DNA from: JACMQW01 sp964536965
Lineage (GTDB): Bacteria; Bdellovibrionota; UBA1018
Assembly (NCBI GenBank): GCA_964536965.1
Contig: CAZIAL010000066.1
Coordinates: forward strand, 1 to 13,950
Length of the DNA: 13,950 nt
Direction: 5' to 3'
The first letter of the stretch is position 1; the number at the start of each line of letters is the position of its first letter. The notes below the pieces were generated by a model. It had not been told where the DNA came from. It searched no databases and saw only the letters and a list, made by a program, of their open reading frames with translations. Both the position numbers and the translations under genes were made by a program. Below, in pieces: positions 6,626 through 13,719 of this stretch.

Positions 6626-7500
6626 CCGCCGCCCAGAGGAAGGACGTCTACGCCCGCCAGGACTTCCGCCGGACGGTCACCAATCGCGTGATGCTCGGCC
6701 TCCTGGGCCTGGCGTCGATCGTCGCGATACTTCCGCTGATTTTCGTTCTCTATTATGTGATTCAGCGGGGGATCGCGGGCCTGAATCTCCAGTTCTTCAC
6801 CGAGCTTCCGAAGCCCGTCGGCGAAACGGGCGGAGGACTGGGGAATGCCGTGCTCGGCACCCTCTTCCTCGTGGGGATGGGTTCCGCCATCGGCGTGCCG
6901 ATCGGGATCGCGTCGGGAGTTTACCTCTCCGAATTTAAACGCTCCCGTTACGCGAACTGGCTGCGTGCTTCCGTGGAGCTGCTGGCCGGCGTTCCGTCGA
7001 TCATCCTCGGAATTTTCGCCTATGCGCTGATCGTCGTCCCGATGAAGGGATTCTCCGCGCTCGCGGGATCACTGGCCCTCGCCGTGATTCTGATCCCGAC
7101 CGTGGCGAAAACGACCGAAGAGGTGCTCAAGCTCGTGCCGGACCATATCCGCGAAGCGGGCTTGGGTCTCGGACTTCCCCGCTGGAAGGTGATCCTGCGA
7201 ATCGTCGTTTTCGGTTCGCGCTCCGGAATCCTCACCGGCGTCATGCTCGGAGTCGCGCGGATCTCGGGAGAGACGGCGCCGCTGCTCTTCACGGCGCTGA
7301 ACTCCCAGTACTGGCCGCGCGGCCTGCTGCAGCCGATTTCGAGTCTTCCCGTACAGATCTACACCTACGCGATTTCCCCTTTCGACGAATGGACGCAGCT
7401 TGCCTGGACCGGCTCGATGGTTCTCGTGCTTTTCGTCTTGGTCGCGAACCTAACGATGCGTGCGATCATCGGCCGCAGCCAAACCGGAGGCAAAAAATAA
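6622..7500 (+). CDS. pstA: Phosphate ABC transporter permease PstA
   Basis: A 292-residue inner-membrane permease, partner of PstC. It shows about six hydrophobic segments (near 24-47, 75-102, 115-139, 145-163, 200-225 and 255-283). The EAA loop is REAGLGLGLPRWKVILRIV (177-195), and it is followed by VARISGETAPLLFTA (211-225), which is characteristic of PstA and separates it from PstC. An Arg-rich N-terminus precedes the first helix. It begins inside the pstC stop (ATGA), and its stop TAA shares a base with the pstB ATG. Length and order (S-C-A-B) match standard pst operons. Confidence 0.95.
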   Translation: MTAAQRKDVYARQDFRRTVTNRVMLGLLGLASIVAILPLIFVLYYVIQRGIAGLNLQFFTELPKPVGETGGGLGNAVLGTLFLVGMGSAIGVPIGIASGVYLSEFKRSRYANWLRASVELLAGVPSIILGIFAYALIVVPMKGFSALAGSLALAVILIPTVAKTTEEVLKLVPDHIREAGLGLGLPRWKVILRIVVFGSRSGILTGVMLGVARISGETAPLLFTALNSQYWPRGLLQPISSLPVQIYTYAISPFDEWTQLAWTGSMVLVLFVLVANLTMRAIIGRSQTGGKK

Positions 7501-8294
7501 TGACCGCATCAATGACCGCATCGACGACCACGACCGCTCTCGCGGTGCTCGAAGCGAAAAAAGTAAGCGCTTATTTCGGCGCGTTTCAAGCCGTACGCGA
7601 CGTTTCCCTTTCCGTCGTCCCGAATTCAGTCACGGCGCTGATCGGTCCGTCGGGATGCGGGAAGTCGACCTTTCTGCGGACGCTGAATCGACTTCACGAA
7701 GAGATCCCCGGCGCTCGCTTCGAAGGCGAAGTGCTGCTCGAAGGCGAGAATATCTACGGCCGCGGGATGGACCCGGTCCAGGTTCGTCGGAAAATCGGCA
7801 TGGTTTTCCAGAAACCGAATCCTTTTCCGTCGCTCTCGATCTACGAAAACGTCGTCGTCGGACTGACGCTCGCGGGAATTCGCGATCGAAAACTCCTGGA
7901 CGAAACCGCGGAGCGGGCGCTGAAACATGCGGCTCTCTGGGAAGAAGTGAAAGATAAGCTGAAAGCGCCGGGGACGTCGCTTTCGGGGGGGCAGCAGCAG
8001 CGCCTCTGTATCGCGCGTGCCCTGGCCGTAAAGCCGCCGGTGATCCTCATGGACGAACCCACCTCGGCGCTCGACCCGATTTCGACCGCTCGGATCGAGG
8101 AGCTGCTGGGCGAGATGAAAAAGGAAGTCACCGTAATCGTCGTGACGCACAACATGCAGCAGGCCGCCCGCTGTTCCGACCACACGGCCTTCTTTCTCCT
8201 GGGCGAGATGGTCGAGTTTGGGCGTTCGACGCAGATTTTCACGAATCCCAAGGACAAACGGACCGAGCAGTATATTACCGGTCGTTTCGGCTAA
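7500..8294 (+). CDS. pstB: Phosphate ABC transporter ATPase PstB
   Basis: A 264-residue cytoplasmic ATPase that drives phosphate import through PstCA. Motifs in order are Walker A GPSGCGKST (49-57), Q-loop GMVFQKPNPFP (100-110, the PNPFP being PstB-typical), signature LSGGQQQRLCIARAL (161-175), Walker B VILMDEPTSALD (181-192) and H-loop VTHN (215-218). The C-terminal YITGRFG matches family ends. I choose ATG 7500: GGAGG at 7486-7490 is 9 bases upstream, and the ATG overlaps the pstA stop by one base (TAATG). The open frame extends further 5', but only into pstA. The first 14 or so residues are a Thr/Ala/Met-rich extension (MTAS occurs twice) of unknown meaning. Confidence 0.96.
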   Translation: MTASMTASTTTTALAVLEAKKVSAYFGAFQAVRDVSLSVVPNSVTALIGPSGCGKSTFLRTLNRLHEEIPGARFEGEVLLEGENIYGRGMDPVQVRRKIGMVFQKPNPFPSLSIYENVVVGLTLAGIRDRKLLDETAERALKHAALWEEVKDKLKAPGTSLSGGQQQRLCIARALAVKPPVILMDEPTSALDPISTARIEELLGEMKKEVTVIVVTHNMQQAARCSDHTAFFLLGEMVEFGRSTQIFTNPKDKRTEQYITGRFG

Positions 8295-8321
8295 CGCAGC
8301 GTTCGGTTGCCGGACCCGGAG

Positions 8322-8350
8322 TTGAAACAAAGCCGCGAAACCGTTACGCT
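8322..8350 (+). promoter_or_regulatory. phoU: Candidate promoter upstream of phoU
   Basis: TTGAAA (8322-8327, five of six matches to the -35 consensus) is 17 bases from TACGCT (8345-8350, a weak -10 with T, A and final T conserved). It lies in the 74-base gap after pstB, the only gap of this size inside the pst block, and could give phoU-mgtC-RMD1 transcription independent of pstSCAB. A small stem-loop at 8302-8314 precedes it. Confidence 0.35.
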
Positions 8351-8368
8351 AATGCGAAGGACGGGCGC

Positions 8369-9046
8369 ATGGATCGATCGATCGACTCGGGTTTAGCGAA
8401 ACTGAAAGACAAGCTGCTTTTAATGGGCGGCTACTGCGAGAAGGCGATCGAAGAAGCGACGAGTGGCCTTACGGAGAATCGGCCGGAACGTTTCGCGCGA
8501 GTTCACGAATTCGAAAAGACCGTGAACCAGCTCCATAAGGAAGTCGACGAGGACTGTCTGAATCTCCTCGCGACCCAGTCGCCGCTGGCGAAAGATTTGC
8601 GCACGATCCTCGCCGTGATCAAGATCAACACCGATCTCGAGCGGATGGGGGACCAGGCGGTGAACATCGCCCTGAACGCCGCGGAATATCTGCAGCAGCC
8701 GCCGCTGAAGCCGCTGATCGACATTCCGCGCATGGCGGACATTTCGCGCGTGATGGTTCGCGAGGCGCTCGACTCTTTCGTGCGCACGGATCTGAAACTC
8801 GCCGAAGTCGTGATGAAACGCGACGACGAGGTGGATAATCTAAAGAATCAGATCTTCCGGGAACTGCTGACCTATATGTCCACCGATCCGAAACGGATCG
8901 AGCAGGCGCTGAACCTGATATTGATCGCTCGCAATCTCGAGCGCGTGGGCGACCATGCGACGAATATCGCGGAAGACGTGATCTTCATCGCCACGGGCCG
9001 CGACGTGCGGCACGGCAGCGGCGGCGGTTTCGGGGACTCGGTCTGA
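8369..9046 (+). CDS. phoU: Phosphate signalling regulator PhoU
   Basis: A 225-residue cytoplasmic all-helical protein with two tandem PhoU three-helix bundles. Each repeat carries the metal-cluster motif ExxxDxxxN: ERMGDQAVNIAL (91-102) and ERVGDHATNIAED (191-203). TQSPLAKDLRTI (69-80) is another family signature. PhoU represses Pho signalling when phosphate is plentiful, through the PstB transporter and the PhoR kinase, and restrains uptake. The ATG at 8369 follows an AAGGA stretch. No phoR or phoB lies in the window, so the kinase partner must be elsewhere if present. The last 10 or so residues are Gly-rich. The stop overlaps the start of the MgtC-like gene (TGATG). Confidence 0.95.
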   Translation: MDRSIDSGLAKLKDKLLLMGGYCEKAIEEATSGLTENRPERFARVHEFEKTVNQLHKEVDEDCLNLLATQSPLAKDLRTILAVIKINTDLERMGDQAVNIALNAAEYLQQPPLKPLIDIPRMADISRVMVREALDSFVRTDLKLAEVVMKRDDEVDNLKNQIFRELLTYMSTDPKRIEQALNLILIARNLERVGDHATNIAEDVIFIATGRDVRHGSGGGFGDSV

Positions 9047-9750
9047 TGTCGAGTTTCCTCCTGCATCCGGCGGACTGGGGGTTCGTCGAGCTGCTGAAGT
9101 TTTTCGGCTTGAAGGCTCTGCTGGCGTTCGCCTGCGGAGGACTCGTCGGACTTGAGCGCGAGCTGAAGCACAAACCCGCGGGTCTGAAGACGAATATCCT
9201 GATCTGTCTCGGCTCCGCGATTTTCACTTCCGTTTCGATTCTCATCTCGAACGCGAACGGCCCGAACGGTCACTTCGGCGATCCGGGACGGATCGCCGCG
9301 CAAATCGTCTCCGGGATCGGATTTCTCGGAGGCGGCGTGATCATCCAGGCGCGCGGGACGGTCGTCGGACTGACCACGGCGGCGACGATCTGGGTGGTGT
9401 CCGCCCTCGGCGTCGCGATCGGGCTCGGTTATCACGATATCGCGCTCTTCCTCGCGGCGATGGTCATTCTCATTCTCGTCAGCGTCTCCTGGTTCGAAGA
9501 CAAGGTTCTCGGCCGTTCGCTGACCTTCCAGACGGAAATCGTCGTTTCGGACACGTCGAGCGAAACCCGCCTTTCGATCAACAGCCTCCTCGGGCAGCAC
9601 GACCTCGTGCTCGAGAGCTTCGACATCGCGGAACGTTCGAACGGGATCGGCGTGATGTCCATCAAGTACACCGGGCATCGATCGGACCAGAAAAAGTTCA
9701 ACCTCGCGCTCTGGGGTACCACTGGAGTGAAGGAGATTCGGCAGCACTAA
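9046..9750 (+). CDS. MgtC/SapB-family inner-membrane protein
   Basis: A 234-residue membrane protein. The N-terminal MgtC domain has about four to five hydrophobic segments up to residue 150 with the family motifs GLERE (35-39), KPAGLKTNILICLGSA (43-58), SGIGFLGGGVI (89-99) and VVGLTTAATIWVVSA (106-120). Residues about 155-234 form a soluble domain, so the length matches full MgtC proteins rather than the short membrane-only type. In pathogens MgtC supports growth in low magnesium, affects the F1Fo ATP synthase and, in Salmonella, raises phosphate uptake through PhoR; these are literature roles, not shown here. Its ATG shares a base with the phoU stop, so it is probably translated with phoU, which points to phosphate or ATP homeostasis. 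Magnesium transport itself is not established for this family. Confidence 0.88.
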   Translation: MSSFLLHPADWGFVELLKFFGLKALLAFACGGLVGLERELKHKPAGLKTNILICLGSAIFTSVSILISNANGPNGHFGDPGRIAAQIVSGIGFLGGGVIIQARGTVVGLTTAATIWVVSALGVAIGLGYHDIALFLAAMVILILVSVSWFEDKVLGRSLTFQTEIVVSDTSSETRLSINSLLGQHDLVLESFDIAERSNGIGVMSIKYTGHRSDQKKFNLALWGTTGVKEIRQH

Positions 9751-9764
9751 CGGGCCGATTCCGC

Positions 9765-10571
9765 ATGGACAATCCACCGACCTACCAAGCCTACCGCCTT
9801 CAGGCCAGTCATGTGGCCGAGCGACTGAAACTGAAAGAGCTCCGCGAACGGGTGACTCATCCCGTGAAGGATTTTTCGAACTACGAGCTCGTGGTCGAGT
9901 TCGCGGCGAATTCTTTCGCCTTCATCTATAACTACGGGACGGTCGTCTTCTACAACGTTCCGGACGCGATCCAGGTTCGTTACCTGGCCATCATCCGGGA
10001 AACGAAGGAAGGCGCGAAAATCGGCGATACGAGCGACGTCTTCATCGTCGAAGAACGTCCCGAAATGGACCCGGCCGCGAACCAAGTCTTCTTCGATCGC
10101 GTGGCGACCGGTCGGCTCACCTACCAGAAGAGCAAGATCATCTGTATGCTGGTCGCGGAAAGCACCGCGCTCGATTACTACGATATTCTGATCGAAGGGT
10201 TACTCGAACGAGCGACGATCTTCACGAAACGTCTGGAGACCCAGGGAAAGTTCGTCGAGAGCAAGGAAGACCTGCTGAAGTTCGTCGGCATGTGCCTTTC
10301 CGCCAAGCAGGAAATCATTTCGAATCTTTATATCGTCGATACGCCCGAGGAGACCTGGGATTCGCCCGAGATGGACAAGATGTACCACGAGCTGAAGACG
10401 ATGCTCGAGATCGACGTTCGCTACCGCGCGGTCGAATACAAATCGAAGATCATCCAGGAAAGCGTCGAGGTCATCACGGATCTCGTGAAAACCAAGCGCG
10501 AGGTGATGCTCGAGATGACCGTGATCATCCTCATCGCGTTCGAAGTCGTTATGGGGCTCTTTCGCCATTAG
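9765..10571 (+). CDS. RMD1/DUF155-family membrane-anchored protein
   Basis: A 268-residue protein matching the RMD1 (DUF155) family known from yeast mitochondria (Rmd1, Rmd8) and many bacteria. The N-terminal half is a mixed alpha/beta domain containing FAFIYNYGTVVFYNV (51-65). The central part is a long helical, charged region (about 135-245) with coiled-coil character. A single hydrophobic segment at about 249-265 near the C-terminus would anchor it with the bulk in the cytoplasm; this layout is typical of the family. The biochemical function is unknown. It begins 14 bases after the mgtC-like stop without a strong ribosome binding site, so it is probably the last gene of the pst-phoU-mgtC run. 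A GC-rich hairpin follows its stop codon. Confidence 0.82.
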   Translation: MDNPPTYQAYRLQASHVAERLKLKELRERVTHPVKDFSNYELVVEFAANSFAFIYNYGTVVFYNVPDAIQVRYLAIIRETKEGAKIGDTSDVFIVEERPEMDPAANQVFFDRVATGRLTYQKSKIICMLVAESTALDYYDILIEGLLERATIFTKRLETQGKFVESKEDLLKFVGMCLSAKQEIISNLYIVDTPEETWDSPEMDKMYHELKTMLEIDVRYRAVEYKSKIIQESVEVITDLVKTKREVMLEMTVIILIAFEVVMGLFRH

Positions 10572-10581
10572 GTCGCCATCC

Positions 10582-10610
10582 GGCGGACGATGCGCGGCGC
10601 GTAATCCGCC
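10582..10610 (+). terminator. GC-rich hairpin after the RMD1 gene
   Basis: GGCGGA (10582-10587) pairs with TCCGCC (10605-10610), and TGCGC (10591-10595) with GCGTA (10599-10603) inside it, giving a two-part stem 11 bases after the stop codon. No T tract follows, so it could be a Rho-dependent or 3'-end-protecting structure rather than a classic intrinsic terminator. Its position fits the end of the phosphate-linked operon. Confidence 0.35.
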
Positions 10611-10629
10611 CGTAACGGCTTGAAAAGAT

Positions 10630-10672
10630 TTGCAAAAGGCTCCTTCGATCTTTAGCCTTAATGAATAGGCTA
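10630..10672 (+). promoter_or_regulatory. Candidate promoter and inverted repeat upstream of the IHF/HU gene
   Basis: TTGCAA (10630-10635) and TAGCCT (10653-10658) are 17 bases apart and form a weak -35/-10 pair; TTGAAA at 10620 is an alternative -35. The -10 candidate overlaps one arm of the inverted repeat TAGCCT (10653-10658)/AGGCTA (10667-10672) with an 8-base AT-rich centre. Such a repeat could be a regulator site or, if transcription starts upstream, a leader hairpin. Nothing identifies a binding protein. Confidence 0.35.
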
Positions 10673-10695
10673 CCAAATCAGAAGGAAAGGGAACC

Positions 10696-10995
10696 ATGAC
10701 CAAAGCGGATCTCATTAACATCGTCGCGGAGAAAGCTCATCTTCAGCATCGCCAGGCGGAGATCGTCGTGAACATGGTTTTCGACATGATGTCGGACGCG
10801 CTGAAGCGCGACGATCGCATCGAAATCCGCGGTTTCGGGTCGTTCGTGAATCGGAGCTACGGCTCTTACCAAGGACGCAATCCGAAGACCGGTCAGGTCG
10901 TCCAAGTCCCTCCGAAACGCGTTCCCTTCTTTAAGGTCGGCAAAGAGCTGAAAGAAATGGTCGATTATCCGGAAGGCCGTCCGGAAAAGAAGTAG
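10696..10995 (+). CDS. IHF/HU-family DNA-bending protein
   Basis: A 99-residue nucleoid protein. It starts MTKADLINIVAEKA (1-14), forms the two-helix dimer body to about residue 40, then RIEIRGFGSFVNRSYGSYQG (41-60) leading into the beta arm with RNPKTG (61-66), whose proline intercalates into DNA. It ends with the C-terminal helix FFKVGKELKEMV (78-89) and a short acidic/basic tail. The IEIRGFGSF and VPFFKVGKELKE pattern is closer to the IHF beta type than to HU, but a homodimeric HU-like role is possible, since no partner subunit is in the window. A strong AAGGAAAGGG site at 10682-10691 precedes the ATG. It bends DNA in replication, recombination and transcription. It is probably transcribed alone. 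Confidence 0.92.
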   Translation: MTKADLINIVAEKAHLQHRQAEIVVNMVFDMMSDALKRDDRIEIRGFGSFVNRSYGSYQGRNPKTGQVVQVPPKRVPFFKVGKELKEMVDYPEGRPEKK

Positions 10996-11019
10996 TTCGT
11001 TTCAACCCGGGGTTTTCGC

Positions 11020-11844
11020 CTACAGCCGGGAACGATAGAAGTGCAGGCCGACCACGGCGCCCGCGATCAGAATGCGATAGATCGCGTAGCGGAGCATGGG
11101 CGTCTTGGCCATCGAGTTGAGATAGACGTGCACGGCGAAGCTCGATGCGAGCGTCGATACGGCGAGCACCACGTAGAAATAGAGCTTCGGGAAATCCGTC
11201 ACCGTGTAGGTCATCCCCGGGCCTACGAGATGGTACCAAGCCGAGACGCCGAGGACCGGGGTCGCGATGAATAGGATGAACTTCGCCGCGCCTTCGCGAT
11301 TGAATCCGCGGAGAGACGCGAGCGTGAACGCACCGGTCGTGCGTCCGATCTCGGGAATCGACAGGGCGGCGCTCCCGATCCCCACCAACGCGGCATCGAG
11401 GACGTTCCAGTCGTAAATCGATTTGTTCTTCTTCGTATAGTAGTCGAAAAAGGCGAGCGGAAGGCCGGAGAGACCGAAGATGCCGGCGAAAAGATATGGA
11501 TCCTCAAGCGGCGAGATCGGCATCCGGCGAAAGAGGAAGAAGGCGGCGATCGGCGCGATGATCGCGATCAAGACGAAAAGCGGCATCTGCTCGTCCATCG
11601 CGCGGGGACGCTTCCGGTAGATGATGATCTGCAGAAACGAGCTGATATGGCTGAGGAGATCGTGCCGAAGCGCGAAGAGCAGGCTCAGGAAGATCCCGAG
11701 TTCGATCGTTCCCTGGAGGGCCGGACTCGAAACGTTCCAGCCGAGAAAAAATTCGAGCAGGCTCTGGTGGGCACCCGGCGCCAGGGGGAAGATCTCCGCG
11801 AAAACGCCGATAAATGCCGCTACGATAGCCTGGAAAAGGGTCAT
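11020..11844 (-). CDS. UppP/BacA-like membrane protein with degenerate active site
   Basis: A 274-residue polytopic membrane protein resembling undecaprenyl-diphosphate phosphatase, which recycles the cell-wall lipid carrier. It has about seven hydrophobic segments and the two UppP motif regions at the expected spacing. Motif 1 reads GVFAEIFPLAPGAH (13-26): the second glutamate (Glu17) and His26 remain, but the first acidic position is Gly13 and the paired serines are Ala-Pro. Motif 2 reads IPEIGRTTGAF (163-173) in place of PGxSRSG: Arg168 remains, while Gly and Ser are replaced. SLRGFNREGAAKFILFIATP (177-196) matches the region after motif 2. It may therefore be catalytically altered or dead. 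I choose ATG 11844, at the start of the first helix; an upstream ATG (11958) would add 38 hydrophilic residues and overlap the divergent gene. Its stop lies 24 bases from the convergent IHF/HU gene. Confidence 0.72.
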   Translation of the reverse strand: MTLFQAIVAAFIGVFAEIFPLAPGAHQSLLEFFLGWNVSSPALQGTIELGIFLSLLFALRHDLLSHISSFLQIIIYRKRPRAMDEQMPLFVLIAIIAPIAAFFLFRRMPISPLEDPYLFAGIFGLSGLPLAFFDYYTKKNKSIYDWNVLDAALVGIGSAALSIPEIGRTTGAFTLASLRGFNREGAAKFILFIATPVLGVSAWYHLVGPGMTYTVTDFPKLYFYVVLAVSTLASSFAVHVYLNSMAKTPMLRYAIYRILIAGAVVGLHFYRSRL

Positions 11845-11913
11845 AACCGTAAGCTTAGGCGATGCATTAAGTCCTCGCAAGTCGCGCGGTTCGACGTTAG
11901 CGTATTTTTCGGA

Positions 11914-12678
11914 GTGAAAAACTTTCTTCGCAACCCGTCCGGCGGAATCGGCTACCACCTCGCCGCGATCTATTCCACGCGCAAAGCCTGGCGGCCGTTT
12001 CGAGAGGCGCTGGCCCGAGACCTGGAACGACGGATTCCTTCGCCGGAAACCGCGACGCTCGTGATCGTCGGATCGAGCGGGGGATACTGTCTCGATTCCG
12101 CATTTCTATCCCGGTTTCCGCGCATCGTCGCCGTCGACATCGACCCGTTCGCGCTCTGGGTCTTTCGATGGCGTTTCCGCGCGCTCGGGAGCCGGCTCGA
12201 AACTAGGTGCGAGGATTTTTTCGCGAGTTCCGAACATCGATTCGGAGCAGGACGCGTCGTTTTTCTTTTTTCGAATCTGCTCGGACAGCTGGAATTCCTT
12301 TATGCGGGCCCTCGCCGCATGGAGATCGAGGAACGGCTTCGTCATTTTCTCGGGCGAGGGTCCGAGTGGGTGAGTTTTCACGATCGGCTGACGTCGGAGG
12401 AAGCGTTGTTTCGGAACGTGAATCGGCCGGTCGCGCTGGCTCCGTTCGGCAAGCGCCCGAGTTCGGTCGAGCTTGCCCGGGCCTGGTGGTCGGGCCCGCG
12501 GTCGGACGATCGCGGAGGATCGCTCGAGCGCGCGCCCGAAGTCGTGGAACACGAGATCGGCGGCTGGGTCGCGGCCGCGCGAGGTGAATTCACTTATTTC
12601 GTCTGGCAACTCGACCCCTCCCGATCCCAGCTGATCGAAGTCTGCGGCGGGTCTCCGGAAAACGCCGGATCAGTGTAA
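11914..12678 (+). CDS. Probable SAM-dependent methyltransferase-like protein
   Basis: A 254-residue protein with a Rossmann-type core. LVIVGSSGGYCLD (49-61) resembles the glycine-rich SAM-binding motif I, although it has fewer glycines than usual. IVAVDIDPFALW (71-82) ends strand 2 with the acidic residue expected to hold the ribose (Asp75 or Asp77). VVFLFSNLLGQLEF (115-128) sits where motif IV is expected. The C-terminal half (about 135-254) carries WVSFHDRLTSEEALF and several Trp/Arg-rich stretches and is not recognised. The substrate is unknown. The start is chosen as GTG 11914, the first in-frame start after the divergent UppP-like gene begins; longer versions run antisense into that gene. 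No good ribosome binding site is visible, so the start is uncertain. It overlaps the convergent SDR gene by 9 bases. Confidence 0.6.
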   Translation: MKNFLRNPSGGIGYHLAAIYSTRKAWRPFREALARDLERRIPSPETATLVIVGSSGGYCLDSAFLSRFPRIVAVDIDPFALWVFRWRFRALGSRLETRCEDFFASSEHRFGAGRVVFLFSNLLGQLEFLYAGPRRMEIEERLRHFLGRGSEWVSFHDRLTSEEALFRNVNRPVALAPFGKRPSSVELARAWWSGPRSDDRGGSLERAPEVVEHEIGGWVAAARGEFTYFVWQLDPSRSQLIEVCGGSPENAGSV

Positions 12679-13719
12679 CGAGGATCGAGCGCGCGGCGAT
12701 TCCTGGCTGGCCCACCTGGCCAGCAGGAGTGCGCCCGCGCCCAATCCGATCCCCGCGGCGATTCCCACGAGGGATGAATGCGAAAGGCGGGTATACGCGC
12801 TCGTGCCGCCAACGCGCCCTTTAGGATTTCCGTGGACGCGGCCCTCGCGTACCGGAGCGTGGTGAAGGCCCTCGAATACTTCGTGGTGGGCGAGGAGATC
12901 CCCCTTCGTCTGCTCCTCGAAAAGCGTTTTTTCCATCATCGAATCCGTCATCTCCGGAAAGATCGCGGAAAGCAGGGCGAAAAACCTCGATGATGCTCCG
13001 ACATAGACGTCCCGCTGCGGTTTTTCCGCGCAGCGCAGGATGGCCTCCGCGGCGACGTCAGGATGGTAGGTAGGATTCGGGAGACTCGGAGCCCCTTCTT
13101 TCAGCCGATTCACCGCGTGTTCCGGAAACGGCGTGTCGATCGCCGCCGGACGAATGAGCGAAACCGCGATCGGAATCTGGTCGCGCGCAAGTTCCAGGCG
13201 AAGCGCATCCGTATAAGCTTTCACGGCTTGTTTGGTCGCCGAGTACATTCCCTGGAGCGGTATCGCCGCGACGGAAACCTCGCCCCCGAGGTTGATGAGC
13301 ACGCCTCCATTGGCCCGCATGGCATCGACGCCGATCCGGCAGCCGTTGCGAACGCCCCAGAAATTCACTTCGAAAAGTTTCTTTTCTTCGGGGAGGGGGA
13401 CGTCCAGGAGTTTTCCGAAGATCGAGGTTCCGGCGTTGTTGATCCAGGTGTCGATGATCCCGTACTCGCGTTCCGCTTCCTCGCGGAGTTGTTCCATTTC
13501 CGTGTAATTCGTCACGTCGGTAGCCACGGCCAACGCCTTTCCGCCCGCTTCCCGGATGTGGCGAACGATATCATCGAGATCTTCGGAGTTTCGGGAAGAA
13601 AGGACGACCCTGGCCCCGCGCGCGGCCGCCATTTTCGCGGTGGCGAGTCCGATGCCGCTGGACGCGCCCGTGATGACGATCGCCTGCTCGGAAAGTTTTT
13701 TCGGTTTGAATGGAATCAT
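12670..13719 (-). CDS. Short-chain dehydrogenase/reductase with C-terminal membrane anchor
   Basis: A 349-residue classical-type SDR. It has the cofactor motif TGASSGIG (17-24), Arg43 after strand 2 (SSRNS, suggesting NADPH), the ATDVTN acid region (66-71), NNAG (94-97) and the catalytic YSATK (Tyr159, Lys163). The residue 13 before the tyrosine, normally the catalytic serine, is Gly146; Ser149 lies three residues later (GGEVS). After the SDR fold (about 10-245) comes a linker rich in His/Gly/Arg and a hydrophobic segment at about 316-337 that would tether the enzyme to the inner membrane. The substrate is unknown; lipids or quinones are plausible for a tethered reductase. The ATG at 13719 has a strong GAGGAG site at 13730-13725. 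Transcription is convergent with the methyltransferase-like gene. Confidence 0.88.
   Translation of the reverse strand: MIPFKPKKLSEQAIVITGASSGIGLATAKMAAARGARVVLSSRNSEDLDDIVRHIREAGGKALAVATDVTNYTEMEQLREEAEREYGIIDTWINNAGTSIFGKLLDVPLPEEKKLFEVNFWGVRNGCRIGVDAMRANGGVLINLGGEVSVAAIPLQGMYSATKQAVKAYTDALRLELARDQIPIAVSLIRPAAIDTPFPEHAVNRLKEGAPSLPNPTYHPDVAAEAILRCAEKPQRDVYVGASSRFFALLSAIFPEMTDSMMEKTLFEEQTKGDLLAHHEVFEGLHHAPVREGRVHGNPKGRVGGTSAYTRLSHSSLVGIAAGIGLGAGALLLARWASQESPRARSSLH

Noticed and set aside
10996..11019. Possible bidirectional terminator between the IHF/HU and UppP-like genes
   Set aside because: Only a 4-bp palindrome (AACC/GGTT) with a short T stretch is present, too weak to call a terminator.
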